Assembly (NCBI RefSeq): GCF_019511525.1
Contig: NZ_JAEUAT010000012.1
Coordinates: 62,001 to 126,000 of the forward strand
Length of the DNA: 64,000 bases
Reading direction: 5' to 3'
From: Rhizobium cauense
Lineage (GTDB): Bacteria > Pseudomonadota > Alphaproteobacteria > Rhizobiales > Rhizobiaceae
The translations under genes were made by a program, and so were the position numbers. The first letter of the stretch is position 1. Each line of letters begins with the position of its first letter. Shown here in pieces: positions 9,654 through 18,375 of the stretch. The notes under the pieces are model-generated. The model was given only the letters and a program-made list of their open reading frames with translations, had not been told where the DNA came from and ran no database searches.

Positions 9654-9764
9654 GTATTGCCTTGTCCGCTGCCACATCGTTGTGCGGCATTTGCTGTTCC
9701 CAAACGGCAGTGTGTGCAATGCAGCGAAAGAATGCAAGGCGCTAAGGCCAAGCCGGCTAAGCCT

Positions 9765-11147
9765 TTAGGCAGCCTTTGCAAAAGTCACCGAGGCCTTGAG
9801 ACCCCTGCCGCCGCTGCCGGGCGCCAGTGCAAGCGCAGCATTGAAGAGGCCGGCAATCTCCTCGACGATCGGCAGACCGAGCCCGGCGCCCGGAGCTCCC
9901 GAATCGCTGCCGCGCGAAAAGCGCTGGCGAACAGCGGCCAGCTTTTCCGCCGGAATGCCTGGGCCGTTGTCCTCGACTTCCAGGCGGACGGTGTCATCCG
10001 TTTCGGCTATCCGGACGGTGACCTCGGCACCCTTGCCGGCATAGGCAATGGCGTTTCCGGCGAGGTTGCGCAGCAGTTCGCCGATCAAAAGCGGCTCGGC
10101 GCGGACTAGGGCCGGGCGGTCGCCTTCGAAGCCGAGGTCGATGCCTGCCTCGGCGGCGGTCGGGATAAGTTCTCCGGTGATGTCCTGGGCGATGGCCGTG
10201 AGATCGATCGAAGAAGCGCTGAGCGCTTCCTTTGCCGTTGCCGCATCGATCTTCGCCATCAACAGCAATTGCGCGAGGATGCGTTCGGCATGTGCGACGG
10301 CCTGATCGCCTTTCAGGGCCGAGCCCTGCGCTTCCGCCAATGTGCCCGCGCGGGCCGAGAGGGCGAGCTGCGTACGGATGATTGCAAGCGGCGTGCGCAG
10401 CTGATGGCTGGCGTTGCCGGTGAAGTTGCGAAGCGCATCCAGCGCCGATTGCAAGCGCACCATGAAGCCGTTGACAGTATCGACGAGCGGCTGGACCTCG
10501 CTCGGGACGGATTGTTCGATCGGATGCAGGTCGTCAGGACTGCGCTCGCCGATCGCGTCGCGCAGCTTGTAGAGCGGACGGAGGGCGACTGTGACCGAGA
10601 TCCAGACGATGACGGCAGCCCCCGCGATCATCAAAGAAAGGCGCAGGGCGGATCGGAAGAGGATGGCGCGGGCGAGCTGACGCCGGGCAATCGTGGTTTC
10701 GGCGACGGTCACGGCGAAGGGGACCGAGCGAATGCCTGTGGAGGCAGAACGCTTAAGCGTCGCCACCCGGATCGGCTCGCCGCGGAAGGTGTCATCGGCA
10801 AAGGCTGCGGTGTCGCCCACAATTTCGGCAAGCACGGGGAGCGCCTGGTAGCCGGTGATGAATTTTCCAGGCGGGCCGTCGACGCGGTAGAAGACCCGGT
10901 CCTGCGCGGCCGAGGTGAGCATCTCAAGCGCCACATAGGGGATATCGACCTCGAGCGTGCCGTCTTCGGCCACGACCACGCGTTCGGCGATGGCGAGCGC
11001 CGAGCCGGCAAGCACGCGGTCCGAGACGATGTTGGAGGTCTGTACCGCCTCGCGGTAAGTGTCCGCGAGCGCGACCATGCCGATAATGGCGGTCGAGATC
11101 AGCAGCCAGAACAGGAGCCTTCGTCGGAGCGAATAGGCCGTCGTCAT
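9765..11147 (-). CDS. tctE: TctE-like sensor histidine kinase
   Basis: The 460-residue inner-membrane kinase has transmembrane helices at about 11-28 and 166-188. They flank a periplasmic sensor of about 135 residues, the short type found in TctE/QseC-like kinases. A linker leads to the dimerisation domain with phospho-acceptor His248 in NASHQLRTPLA, then an ATPase domain with the N box (ELLRNLAGNAIAYAG), VEDNGPGIP and GAGLGLPIVEEIA. All catalytic boxes look intact. The gene overlaps tctD by four bases (ATGA) and is transcribed with it. Because tctCBA lies about 3 kb away, it probably senses a tricarboxylate or similar carboxylate, perhaps together with the binding protein encoded at 13247. 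The ligand cannot be read from sequence. Confidence 0.92.
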   Translation of the reverse strand: MTTAYSLRRRLLFWLLISTAIIGMVALADTYREAVQTSNIVSDRVLAGSALAIAERVVVAEDGTLEVDIPYVALEMLTSAAQDRVFYRVDGPPGKFITGYQALPVLAEIVGDTAAFADDTFRGEPIRVATLKRSASTGIRSVPFAVTVAETTIARRQLARAILFRSALRLSLMIAGAAVIVWISVTVALRPLYKLRDAIGERSPDDLHPIEQSVPSEVQPLVDTVNGFMVRLQSALDALRNFTGNASHQLRTPLAIIRTQLALSARAGTLAEAQGSALKGDQAVAHAERILAQLLLMAKIDAATAKEALSASSIDLTAIAQDITGELIPTAAEAGIDLGFEGDRPALVRAEPLLIGELLRNLAGNAIAYAGKGAEVTVRIAETDDTVRLEVEDNGPGIPAEKLAAVRQRFSRGSDSGAPGAGLGLPIVEEIAGLFNAALALAPGSGGRGLKASVTFAKAA

Positions 11148-11821
11148 GGGGCCTCGGGCAGCTTGTCGAGATAGTAGCCGATGCCGCGCGCGGTCTTCAC
11201 CGTCAGGCCGTACGGCGACAGGCGCTTTCTCAGACGGCTGACATATTGTTCGATGGCATTGGCCGAGATGTCGTCGTCAAAGGCGGTCAGCGACTGGATG
11301 ATCGCTTCCTTGGCGACCACCTTGCCGGCGCGCATGAAGAGGATTTCCAGAAGGCCAAGCTCACGGGCGGGGATATCGAGCGGCGTCGAACCGGCTGAAA
11401 ACGCGCGCGAATTGAGATCGAGCGAGAGGCCGCCAAAACTGACGGTCGCCGAATGAAGACCGGCCTGGCGGCGCAGCAGAACGCGGACGCGAGCTTCGAA
11501 TTCCGAGATATCAAAGGGCTTGATGAGATAGTCGTCCGCGCCGAGATCGAGGCCTTTGACGCGCTCTTCCGGCGCGCCACGCGCGGTCAGGATGAGGACC
11601 GCCGACTGGTTCTGCCGGGCGCGCATGGCGCGCAGCACCTCGAGGCCGTCCATTTCAGGGAGGTTCAGGTCGAGCACGACGAGATCGAAATTCTCGGCCG
11701 CCGTTGCGGCATTCGCTGAGGCACCGTCATGCACGACGTCGACGGCGTGGCCGGTGCCGCGCAGGATGGCCGAGAGCCCGTCGGCCAGCGCGATATTATC
11801 CTCCACCAGTAGAATGCGCAC
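11144..11821 (-). CDS. tctD: TctD-like OmpR-family response regulator
   Basis: This 225-residue regulator has a receiver domain (1-120) with acidic pocket VEDN, phospho-acceptor Asp51 in VLDLNLPEMDG, Thr in ILTARG and Lys in LIKPFD. A winged-helix OmpR-type DNA-binding domain follows, ending ARGIGYYL. Translation starts at GTG 11821 (VRILLVEDN). It is the first gene of the tctD-tctE pair and diverges from the MerR-type gene at 11969, the two starts being about 150 bp apart. By analogy with TctD of enterobacteria it would activate the tctCBA transporter operon starting at 14834. That target is inferred from linkage, not from a recognised operator. Confidence 0.92.
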   Translation of the reverse strand: MRILLVEDNIALADGLSAILRGTGHAVDVVHDGASANAATAAENFDLVVLDLNLPEMDGLEVLRAMRARQNQSAVLILTARGAPEERVKGLDLGADDYLIKPFDISEFEARVRVLLRRQAGLHSATVSFGGLSLDLNSRAFSAGSTPLDIPARELGLLEILFMRAGKVVAKEAIIQSLTAFDDDISANAIEQYVSRLRKRLSPYGLTVKTARGIGYYLDKLPEAP

Positions 11822-11968
11822 GGATGTTCCCTTGATTTTTGAGAAAGATACAGGGCGGTGAGGCTGATGTCACGACGGGCCAAGCGCACGACCAACGAAG
11901 CAAAAAAATGCGGCGCCCGCTTGAGTCGGCCCTTAGGTCATAGCCTATAACAAGTCGCGGAGGGCAAA

Positions 11969-13054
11969 ATGGCGGGACAAAACAATGATCATTCCTGGCT
12001 AAGCGCGGCCGAGTGTGCCAACCGAATGGGTGTCACCGTGCGGGCGCTGCGGCTCTATGAGGTGCGCGGCCTCATCAAGCCTCGCCGGACTGGGAAAAAC
12101 TGGCGTCTATATGGTGTTTCCGACATCGCACGGCTGCACGAAATCCTAGCGTTGAAGCGCATGGGGTTGAGCTTGGCCCACATCACCCGGCTCCTCGCGG
12201 GCCATGCGGTAGATCTCGATCGCATACTCGCCATGCAGCAAGCCGCTCTCATTGCATTGCAGGCGCGGGTAGAGGAAGGGCTCGCTCTGATCCGGTCGTC
12301 GCGATGCCGCATCGCGGCGGGTGAGACGATCGCGATCCACGATCTAGTCAATATCGCAAGGGAGACTGATATGACCCACGATACTGCTGACGCCATTGCA
12401 TGGCGACGCTACGAGCAGACGCGTCCGCGCACGGAGGTGTCGATCGATCCGGCGCTCTATCCGCGTTACGTCGGCAACTATCGTTTTCCTGACGGCAGCA
12501 TCATGACAGTGTCGATCCGCGAGGGAGGGCTGGCGACGCAGCTCACGGGTCAGAACCAGCTCGACATTTTTCCCGAGGCAGGCAATTTGTTCTTCTACCG
12601 CGCAGTACTGGCGCAGTTGAGCTTTGCTGTTGAGAATCGGGGACCTGTCGAAAGCCTTATCCTGCATCAGAACGGATATGAGCAAACAGCACGGCGTATC
12701 GATGACCACCTGGCGCATGAGATAGCCTTTGAGCTTGAAAGCAGGATCAGAGACAAGCGAGCGGTCGCGGGCAGCGAAGACCGCTTGCTCGGCCTGATTG
12801 GTCAGGCAGCGCGTGGGGAATATGACTTTGATCAGATGACGGAGCCGCTCGCCGTCGCAACGCGCGAGCAGGCGCAGATGGTAAAGGCGGATCTCGAAAA
12901 GGCCGGCGCGGTGAAGGGCCACGTTTTTAAGGGCGTGTCGTCGGAAGGGTGGGATGTCTACGAGGTCGCCTTCGAGAACGAGACAATGGAGTGGCGCTTC
13001 ATCCTCGCCGACGACGGGCGCATGAGCGGTGCATGGATCAGACCGCTGCCTTAG
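11969..13054 (+). CDS. MerR-type regulator fused to a DUF3471-like C-terminal region
   Basis: The 361-residue protein begins with a MerR winged helix-turn-helix (about 10-80: AAECANRMGVTVRALRLYEVRGLIKP) and a short coiled coil. Instead of a metal or drug pocket it continues into a beta-rich module at about 160-245 (YPRYVGNYRFPDGSIMTVSI) resembling DUF3471, a domain usually found behind serine beta-lactamase-like hydrolases. A final 75-residue piece also resembles the tails of those hydrolases. No Cys cluster for metal binding is present. The SD GGAGGG lies 7 bases before the ATG. It diverges from tctD. The C-terminal half may bind a small ligand and drive the regulator; neither ligand nor regulon is known. 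The separation of the TctDE genes from their transporter by this gene is notable. Confidence 0.82.
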   Translation: MAGQNNDHSWLSAAECANRMGVTVRALRLYEVRGLIKPRRTGKNWRLYGVSDIARLHEILALKRMGLSLAHITRLLAGHAVDLDRILAMQQAALIALQARVEEGLALIRSSRCRIAAGETIAIHDLVNIARETDMTHDTADAIAWRRYEQTRPRTEVSIDPALYPRYVGNYRFPDGSIMTVSIREGGLATQLTGQNQLDIFPEAGNLFFYRAVLAQLSFAVENRGPVESLILHQNGYEQTARRIDDHLAHEIAFELESRIRDKRAVAGSEDRLLGLIGQAARGEYDFDQMTEPLAVATREQAQMVKADLEKAGAVKGHVFKGVSSEGWDVYEVAFENETMEWRFILADDGRMSGAWIRPLP

Positions 13055-13246
13055 ATTGTCGGTCGGAGCGGAGATTCCTCGACTGCGGCCCAGCATTTGT
13101 CGCCGGTGACCACACGTCGTTTCAAAGCGTCCTCCATGTCTAGGCTGGCGAGCTCCAGCGAGTCTTGCGGGCTCGAACGAGGGAACGATCTCTACGCAAT
13201 TGGCGGGCGCCTTGTGCCGCCTGCCACCCTCATGCATCTTAGGGGT

Positions 13247-14314
13247 ATGAGGAGACTGTCTTTACTTGCGTGCCTGCTGCTCTGTCCCGGTCTGGCCCTG
13301 GCGGATGAGGCGTTCTATCCGGCTCGGTCCGGCAATGCTGCGGCTCCGACACTGGTTGTCTATTCCTCGCTCGACGAGCCTTTGGCGCAGCCGATGATCC
13401 GCGGATTTCAGGAGGCCAATCCTGATGTCGCGGTCAGATACGAGGATATGCTCACCGGCGAAATTTATGACCGCATCGTGCGCGAGACTGATGCCGGCAA
13501 GCGAACCGCCGATTTCGCCTTTTCCTCGGCCATGGACCTGCAGGTGAAGCTTTCCAACGACGGCTATGCGCAGGTGAGCAACCTGCCGATGAGCGCACGC
13601 TGGCCGAAATGGGCGAACTGGCGCAATACCGCTTACGCGCTGACTTTCGAGCCGGCGGTCTTCGTGTACCACAAGCCAAGTTTCGTGAACGAACCGCCGC
13701 CGAGTTCGCGTGCGGAATTCGTCGATTATCTCAAGCGCAAAGGCGATGCGATCCATGGTCGGATCGGCACCTACGACATAGAACGTTCCGGCGTCGGCTT
13801 TCTGTTCATGGCCCGCGACCAGGAGCAGTTCGGGGACATCTGGTCGGTAATCGGCGCGATGGGTGCGGCGGGCGTCAAGCTCTATTCCACGAGTTCGGCC
13901 ATTCTGGAGCGCGTGTCGGACGGGCGTTTCGTACTCGGCTACAACATCCTCGGTTCCTACGCTGCCGATTGGGCGAAGCGCCATCCCGATGTCGGGATCG
14001 TGCTGCCGAAGGACTATACGGTCGTGATGTCACGTATCGGCCTGGTACCGCAGGCCGCGGGCGAGCCGGAACTCGGGCGGCGCTATCTCACCTTCTTCAT
14101 GTCGAAGGAGGGGCAGACGATCATGGCGCGCGAATTGCAGATTCCCGCTGTCAGCCCCGAAGTCGCCGGCGAGAACACCGCCAACACGATGCAGGAGCTT
14201 CTGGGTGCACAGTTGCGGCCTGTGCCTGTCAGCCCCGGACTGATGGTCTATCTGGATCAGGTCAAGCGCGCGCGACTGATCGCCCACTGGAACGAAGTGC
14301 TGCGCACGCAATAG
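13247..14314 (+). CDS. Periplasmic extracellular solute-binding protein (AfuA/PgtC-like)
   Basis: The product is about 355 residues with a Sec signal peptide (MRRLSLLACLLLCPGLALA) cleaved near residue 19 or 20. The mature part has the family 1/6 ABC-binding-protein fold: LVVYSSLDEPLAQPMIRGFQ, then a hinge region near YTVVMSRIGLVPQAAG. No permease or ATPase gene accompanies it. Such orphan binding proteins are found next to TctDE/PgtABC-type systems, where they can act as periplasmic co-sensors; that is the likeliest role here and is inference. The ATG at 13247 begins a clean signal peptide, but AGGGG is only one base upstream, so the in-frame ATG at 13232 (adding MHLRG) is also possible. The 190 bases before it show no recognisable element. 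Confidence 0.85.
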   Translation: MRRLSLLACLLLCPGLALADEAFYPARSGNAAAPTLVVYSSLDEPLAQPMIRGFQEANPDVAVRYEDMLTGEIYDRIVRETDAGKRTADFAFSSAMDLQVKLSNDGYAQVSNLPMSARWPKWANWRNTAYALTFEPAVFVYHKPSFVNEPPPSSRAEFVDYLKRKGDAIHGRIGTYDIERSGVGFLFMARDQEQFGDIWSVIGAMGAAGVKLYSTSSAILERVSDGRFVLGYNILGSYAADWAKRHPDVGIVLPKDYTVVMSRIGLVPQAAGEPELGRRYLTFFMSKEGQTIMARELQIPAVSPEVAGENTANTMQELLGAQLRPVPVSPGLMVYLDQVKRARLIAHWNEVLRTQ

Positions 14315-14330
14315 AAACCGTGACTGATTA

Positions 14331-14519
14331 TCAGCGGAAGACGCAGGGGCGCTGCGCGTTGGCCAGCAGTTCCTGCTTGGTCGCGTATGATCCGAAAAGC
14401 GAGAGAAGGCGCTTCTCCTCCTGCTCGTCCAGCCTATGCCGAAGTGCAAAGTCATGCACACTCCAGACTTGGCGTAAGCCCTCATTTTCGATCTGCTTGC
14501 TATCGATGTGAGAACTCAT
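14331..14519 (-). CDS. Small conserved-looking protein of unknown function
   Basis: This 62-residue protein is acidic to neutral with a predicted helical core (VHDFALRHRLDEQEEKRLLSLFGSYATKQEL) and no signal peptide or membrane segment. I do not recognise a named domain. The gene is supported by a strong SD (AGGAGG, 8 bases before ATG) and its position between the converging binding-protein gene and the tctC promoter region. The C terminus carries a Cys close to the end. Function unknown. Confidence 0.7.
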   Translation of the reverse strand: MSSHIDSKQIENEGLRQVWSVHDFALRHRLDEQEEKRLLSLFGSYATKQELLANAQRPCVFR

Positions 14520-14647
14520 GGGACAATCCTCCTGAGTGCTCTAACGCGCAAACCGCTCCCAGGTTCCATGGACATTAGCATTTATGTCCGTTTCGCCGCG
14601 CTCAATTGCGGCAAAAAAGTGTCATGGCGGGGTGGATAGTCTGCCGA

Positions 14648-14762
14648 TGTCAGCTAAATGACAGCTTGTTGTGGTCCGTTTTGCAGAACTTCAGCTCCGT
14701 GGAGGCGGAGAGGTGAAGTTTTCGGGAGGAGCCTGCCAGTCGTAACGGACCTTTGTGTCCGT
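14648..14762. promoter_or_regulatory. Dyad symmetries upstream of tctC (candidate operator or leader)
   Basis: The 314-base gap between the small gene starting at 14519 and tctC holds two inverted repeats: TGTCA-6-TGACA (14648-14663) and ACGGAC-6-GTCCGT (14745-14762). The first could be a regulator site for the transporter operon; the second could form a hairpin in its 5' leader. No consensus for TctD in rhizobia is known to me, so this is a candidate only. I see no other gene in the gap. Confidence 0.3.
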
Positions 14763-14833
14763 CTGCCCGTGTCTTCCCGATTCCATCGAAAACACAGTGC
14801 GGTTTCTCAGCCGCGCCCACGGAGGACACACTC

Positions 14834-15778
14834 GTGAAGCATACTTTTCTTGCAACCATTCTCGCCGCCGCTGTCGCGTTGCCGGCTTATGCTGCTGACT
14901 ACACGATCATCGCGCCGGCAGCTCCCGGCGGCGGTTGGGACCAGACGGCGCGCTCGCTGCAGACCGTCATGCAGAAGGAAGGCATCTCTGGCAACGTTCA
15001 GGTTCAGAACGTTCCGGGTGCCGGTGGCACCATCGGTCTTGCGCAGTTCACCGGCCAGAACAATGGCAACCCCAATGCACTGATCGTCGGCGGCTACGTC
15101 ATGGTCGGCGCAATTCTCACCAACAAGTCGCCGGTCACCCTGAAAGACGTCACGCCGATCGCGCGTCTCACCGGCGAGTATGAGGCCGTTGTCGTGCCGG
15201 CCGCATCCGATATCAAGACGATCGCCGATCTTGTCGCCAAGCTGAAGCAGGATCCGGGCTCGGTGTCGTGGGGCGGCGGTTCTGCGGGCGGCACCGACCA
15301 CATCACAGTCGGCCTGATCGCCAAGGCCGCCGGCGTTGACCCGACCAAGATCAACTATGTCGCCTTCTCCGGTGGCGGCGAAGCGCTGGCCGCGATCCTC
15401 GGTGGACAGGTCACGGCAGGCATTTCCGGCTACGGCGAGTTCGAATCGCAGGTAAAGGCCGGCCAGCTGCGTCTGCTGGCTGTTTCCGGCGAGAAGCGTA
15501 TCGAGGGCGTCGACGCGCCGACGCTGAAGGAATCGGGCCTCGACGTCGCGGTGCAGAACTGGCGCATGGTTGCTGCAGCCCCCGGCCTGTCGGCCGAGCA
15601 GACGGCTGCCATCACCGCCGATTTCGACAAGCTTTCGAAGTCCGCAGGCTGGCAGGAAATCCTGAAGACCAAGGGCTGGGCTGATACCTATCTTGCCGGC
15701 GATGCCTTCCAGGCGCAGCTCGACAAGGACGTTTCGGCCACCGAAACGATCCTCAAAGAGATCGGACTTGTTCAATGA
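14834..15778 (+). CDS. tctC: TctC: periplasmic tricarboxylate-binding protein
   Basis: From GTG 14834 the product is 314 residues with a Sec signal peptide (VKHTFLATILAAAVALPAYAA). The mature protein is a typical TTT (Bug-family) receptor, opening with YTIIAPAAPGGGWDQTAR, the loop that contacts the carboxylate, followed by VPGAGGTIGLAQF. It captures citrate or a related carboxylate in the periplasm and delivers it to TctAB. GGAGG lies 8 bases before the GTG, which is why I chose it over longer in-frame starts. Its stop overlaps tctB by four bases, so tctC, tctB and tctA form one operon. Bug proteins bind varied carboxylates, so the exact substrate is uncertain. Confidence 0.93.
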   Translation: MKHTFLATILAAAVALPAYAADYTIIAPAAPGGGWDQTARSLQTVMQKEGISGNVQVQNVPGAGGTIGLAQFTGQNNGNPNALIVGGYVMVGAILTNKSPVTLKDVTPIARLTGEYEAVVVPAASDIKTIADLVAKLKQDPGSVSWGGGSAGGTDHITVGLIAKAAGVDPTKINYVAFSGGGEALAAILGGQVTAGISGYGEFESQVKAGQLRLLAVSGEKRIEGVDAPTLKESGLDVAVQNWRMVAAAPGLSAEQTAAITADFDKLSKSAGWQEILKTKGWADTYLAGDAFQAQLDKDVSATETILKEIGLVQ

Positions 15779-16266
15779 GCCAGGGTAACGAACCCTTGGC
15801 AACGAAGCGCCGCCCTGATTGGGCGGCGCTCACCATTGCCATCTGTCTTTTCGTCGTCGCCGCCGTCATGCTCTGGGATGCCTCGCACATGCGCGCCATC
15901 GCTCAATATGACCGCATCGGCCCTGCAACCGCGCCCAAGGTCGTGGCCTTCGGCCTGATCGGCCTCGGCATCTGGACGATCTTCGAGGCCTGGCGCGGGG
16001 AGTTTCCGGAGCGCGAGCACCAGGAGATCGCGCCCGTCGTGTGGGTCGTCGCCGGCCTTGCCGCGCAGATGTTGCTTCTCAAGACGGCAGGCTTTTCGAT
16101 TGCAACCGGCATTCTCTTTGCATTTACGGCCGCCGGCTTCGGACGTCGCAAGCTCTGGATCTCGATCCCTGCGGGCATCGTCTTCAGTTTTGTCGTCTGG
16201 GTGATCTTCGCGAAGCTCCTGCAGCTGACCCTGCCAGCCGGGCCGTTCGAACACCTCTTCTTCTAG
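15775..16266 (+). CDS. tctB: TctB: small membrane subunit of tripartite tricarboxylate transporter
   Basis: The 163-residue protein has four hydrophobic segments (about 19-36, 57-72, 84-110 and 125-150) in the arrangement of TctB, the small inner-membrane subunit. It starts at an ATG overlapping the tctC stop (ATGA) and ends 11 bases before tctA. It is needed with TctA to form the cation-driven symporter. Subunit identity rests on size, topology and position between tctC and tctA. Confidence 0.92.
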   Translation: MSQGNEPLATKRRPDWAALTIAICLFVVAAVMLWDASHMRAIAQYDRIGPATAPKVVAFGLIGLGIWTIFEAWRGEFPEREHQEIAPVVWVVAGLAAQMLLLKTAGFSIATGILFAFTAAGFGRRKLWISIPAGIVFSFVVWVIFAKLLQLTLPAGPFEHLFF

Positions 16267-16277
16267 GATTGGATGCG

Positions 16278-17795
16278 ATGAGCACCTTCGAATTCCTCTT
16301 CCAGGGCATCCTGGTCGCGATGCAGCCGATGAATCTGCTCTATGCGCTCATCGGCGTTACGCTCGGCACCGCGGTCGGCGTACTGCCGGGCATCGGGCCG
16401 GCGTTGACCGTCGCGCTCCTTCTTCCAGTCACCTACAAGCTCGACCCGGCCGGTTCGCTGATCATGTTTGCCGGTATCTACTACGGAGGCATGTACGGCG
16501 GCTCCACGACCTCCATTCTTCTCAATACGCCAGGCGAAAGCGCCTCGATCGTTACCGCGCTGGAGGGTAACAAGATGGCCCGGGCGGGTCGTGGCGGACC
16601 GGCGCTGGCGACAGCGGCGATCGGTTCGTTCGTCGCCGGCCTGATCGCAACGCTCGGTCTCGCCTTCATCGCGCCCTATATCGTCAAGCTCGCGCTCGTC
16701 TTTGGGCCGCGGGAGTATTTCGCCCTGATGGTTCTGGCCTTCGTGACCGTCTCCTCCGCTTTCGGGGATTCGGCATTGCGCGGACTGACGTCGCTCTTCA
16801 TCGGCTTTGCACTTGCCATGGTCGGTATCGACCAGCAGACAGGCCAGGCCCGTCTGACGTTTGGTGTTCCCGATCTGCTTGATGGCGTCGAAGTGACGAC
16901 GCTTGCGGTCGCCATGTTTGCGATCGGCGAGACGCTCTACATCGCCGCCCAGGGCAACCGGGGCGAAGACAAGGTCGAGGCCGTGAGGGGCTCGCTCTGG
17001 ATGACGGCGCAGGACTGGGGCCGCTCGTGGAAGGCGTGGCTGCGCGGCACTCTGATCGGTTTCCCGATCGGTGCGATGCCGGCAGGCGGTGCCGAGATAG
17101 GTACGTTCCTGTCCTATGCCACAGAAAAGCGGCTGGCGAAGAACCCGGAAGAGTTCGGTAAAGGCGCCATCGAAGGCGTTGCCGGTCCCGAGGCTGCGAA
17201 CAACGCGTCGGCGGCCGGAACGTTGGTGCCGCTCCTGACGCTTGGTCTGCCGACGACGGCGACCGCGGCGATCATGCTGGCGGGCTTCCAGCAGTACGGC
17301 CTGCAGCCCGGTCCGCTGTTGTTTGCGAACAACCCGCAGATCGTCTGGGGCCTGATTGCCAGCCTGCTGATCGCCAATGCGATGCTGCTGGTGCTGAACC
17401 TGCCGCTGATCGGTCTCTGGGTACGTCTGCTGACGATTCCGAAGCCCTGGCTCTATGCCGGCATCCTGCTGTTTGCGACACTCGGCACGATCGGCGCCAA
17501 CCCGTCGGTGTTCGAGCTTGGCATGCTGCTCGCTTTCGGCGTGCTTGGCTACATCATGCGGCTCTTCGGTTATCCGATCGCGCCTGCGGTCGTCGGTCTG
17601 ATCCTTGGTCCGCTCGCCGAACAGCAGCTGCGCCGCGCGCTTGCGATCAGCCAGGGCGACGTGACGACGCTGGTGATGTCGCCGATCGCGGCCGGCCTTC
17701 TGATCGTCGCTGCGGCGGCCTTCATTATCCCACTGATCCTGCGCCTGCGTGGGCGAGGCGAGGTGCTGTCGCAGCTCGCGGCAAACGAGGACTAA
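16278..17795 (+). CDS. tctA: TctA: large membrane subunit of tripartite tricarboxylate transporter
   Basis: The 505-residue polytopic protein has about 11-12 hydrophobic helices and the hallmark TctA motifs GVTLGTAVGVLPGIGPALTVALLLP near the N terminus, GGMYGGSTTSILLNTPGE, and a repeat-related GPEAANNASAAGTLVPLLTLGLP in the second half. These twin loops are believed to form the substrate and cation sites. The ATG at 16278 (MSTFEFLFQG) is preceded by AGGATTGG and matches the usual start; longer in-frame starts would overlap tctB. It closes the tctCBA operon and is followed by a terminator hairpin at 17827. Confidence 0.94.
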   Translation: MSTFEFLFQGILVAMQPMNLLYALIGVTLGTAVGVLPGIGPALTVALLLPVTYKLDPAGSLIMFAGIYYGGMYGGSTTSILLNTPGESASIVTALEGNKMARAGRGGPALATAAIGSFVAGLIATLGLAFIAPYIVKLALVFGPREYFALMVLAFVTVSSAFGDSALRGLTSLFIGFALAMVGIDQQTGQARLTFGVPDLLDGVEVTTLAVAMFAIGETLYIAAQGNRGEDKVEAVRGSLWMTAQDWGRSWKAWLRGTLIGFPIGAMPAGGAEIGTFLSYATEKRLAKNPEEFGKGAIEGVAGPEAANNASAAGTLVPLLTLGLPTTATAAIMLAGFQQYGLQPGPLLFANNPQIVWGLIASLLIANAMLLVLNLPLIGLWVRLLTIPKPWLYAGILLFATLGTIGANPSVFELGMLLAFGVLGYIMRLFGYPIAPAVVGLILGPLAEQQLRRALAISQGDVTTLVMSPIAAGLLIVAAAAFIIPLILRLRGRGEVLSQLAANED

Positions 17796-17826
17796 AAGAA
17801 AAAGACTGCCCGAACCCCTCACTTGC

Positions 17827-17857
17827 GGCCGGCGATGGAAACATCCGCCGGCCTTTT
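17827..17857 (+). terminator. Intrinsic terminator after tctCBA
   Basis: GGCCGGCG and CGCCGGCC form an 8-bp GC-only stem with an 11-base loop, followed by TTTT. It sits 31 bases after the tctA stop. Confidence 0.75.
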
Positions 17858-17879
17858 CGTCTGTTCGGTTGTCGGCGCC

Positions 17880-18086
17880 TCAGATGCAAGCAGCAAACTG
17901 GGTAAAGTAGGATGCGACGACGATGTTCTTCCGGGAGAGCTGCGAGATGAGCTTCAGGACCATGTTCCGATCGATGTTGTCCAGCGGACGCGATCTGCCG
18001 CTTCGATAGACGATGGTGAGCTTGCGCAGTGCTTCATTGTACTGAAGCTCTGCAACTCTTCTAGCTTGGACGACGAGTCTTTGCAT
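17880..18086 (-). CDS. Small protein, possibly KTSC-like
   Basis: This 68-residue reading frame contains a strand pattern (AELQYNEALRKLTIVYRSG) faintly like the KTSC domain, a small fold sometimes linked to RNA or protein binding, but the family name residues are not conserved. Upstream sequence has no good SD, so it could be spurious. It converges on the tctA terminator. The 290 bases to its right, before the next gene, show no other coding signal that I can support. Confidence 0.35.
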   Translation of the reverse strand: MQRLVVQARRVAELQYNEALRKLTIVYRSGRSRPLDNIDRNMVLKLISQLSRKNIVVASYFTQFAACI

Positions 18087-18375
18087 ATCGGGTCTCGAAG
18101 CGGGGCGTTTCGGATCAGACGGCGCAATCTATCACCGGCGGGACCATTCGCCTCCTCATCAAAACGGACTAGATAGCACGACCATTGTGAGGGCTTTTGA
18201 CGGTCCGGGTCGTTCCCGGACGGGCGATAGCCAACGTTGCGCGGCCTGCCGCGAACGGCGAAATGGTGGCTGTTAGCGTGTTATTGCATGGCAGGCGTGA
18301 CTTTCCGTCGCTTGTGGCGAGCAGCGGCAGGGCACATATGTGAGCAGTCAATCATAAAGCAAAGCGAGAAAGAAA

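Noticed and set aside
16263..17822. 519-residue minus-strand open frame opposite tctA
   Set aside because: It is extremely rich in Arg, Gln, His and Asp with no domain, the typical mirror of a membrane protein gene.
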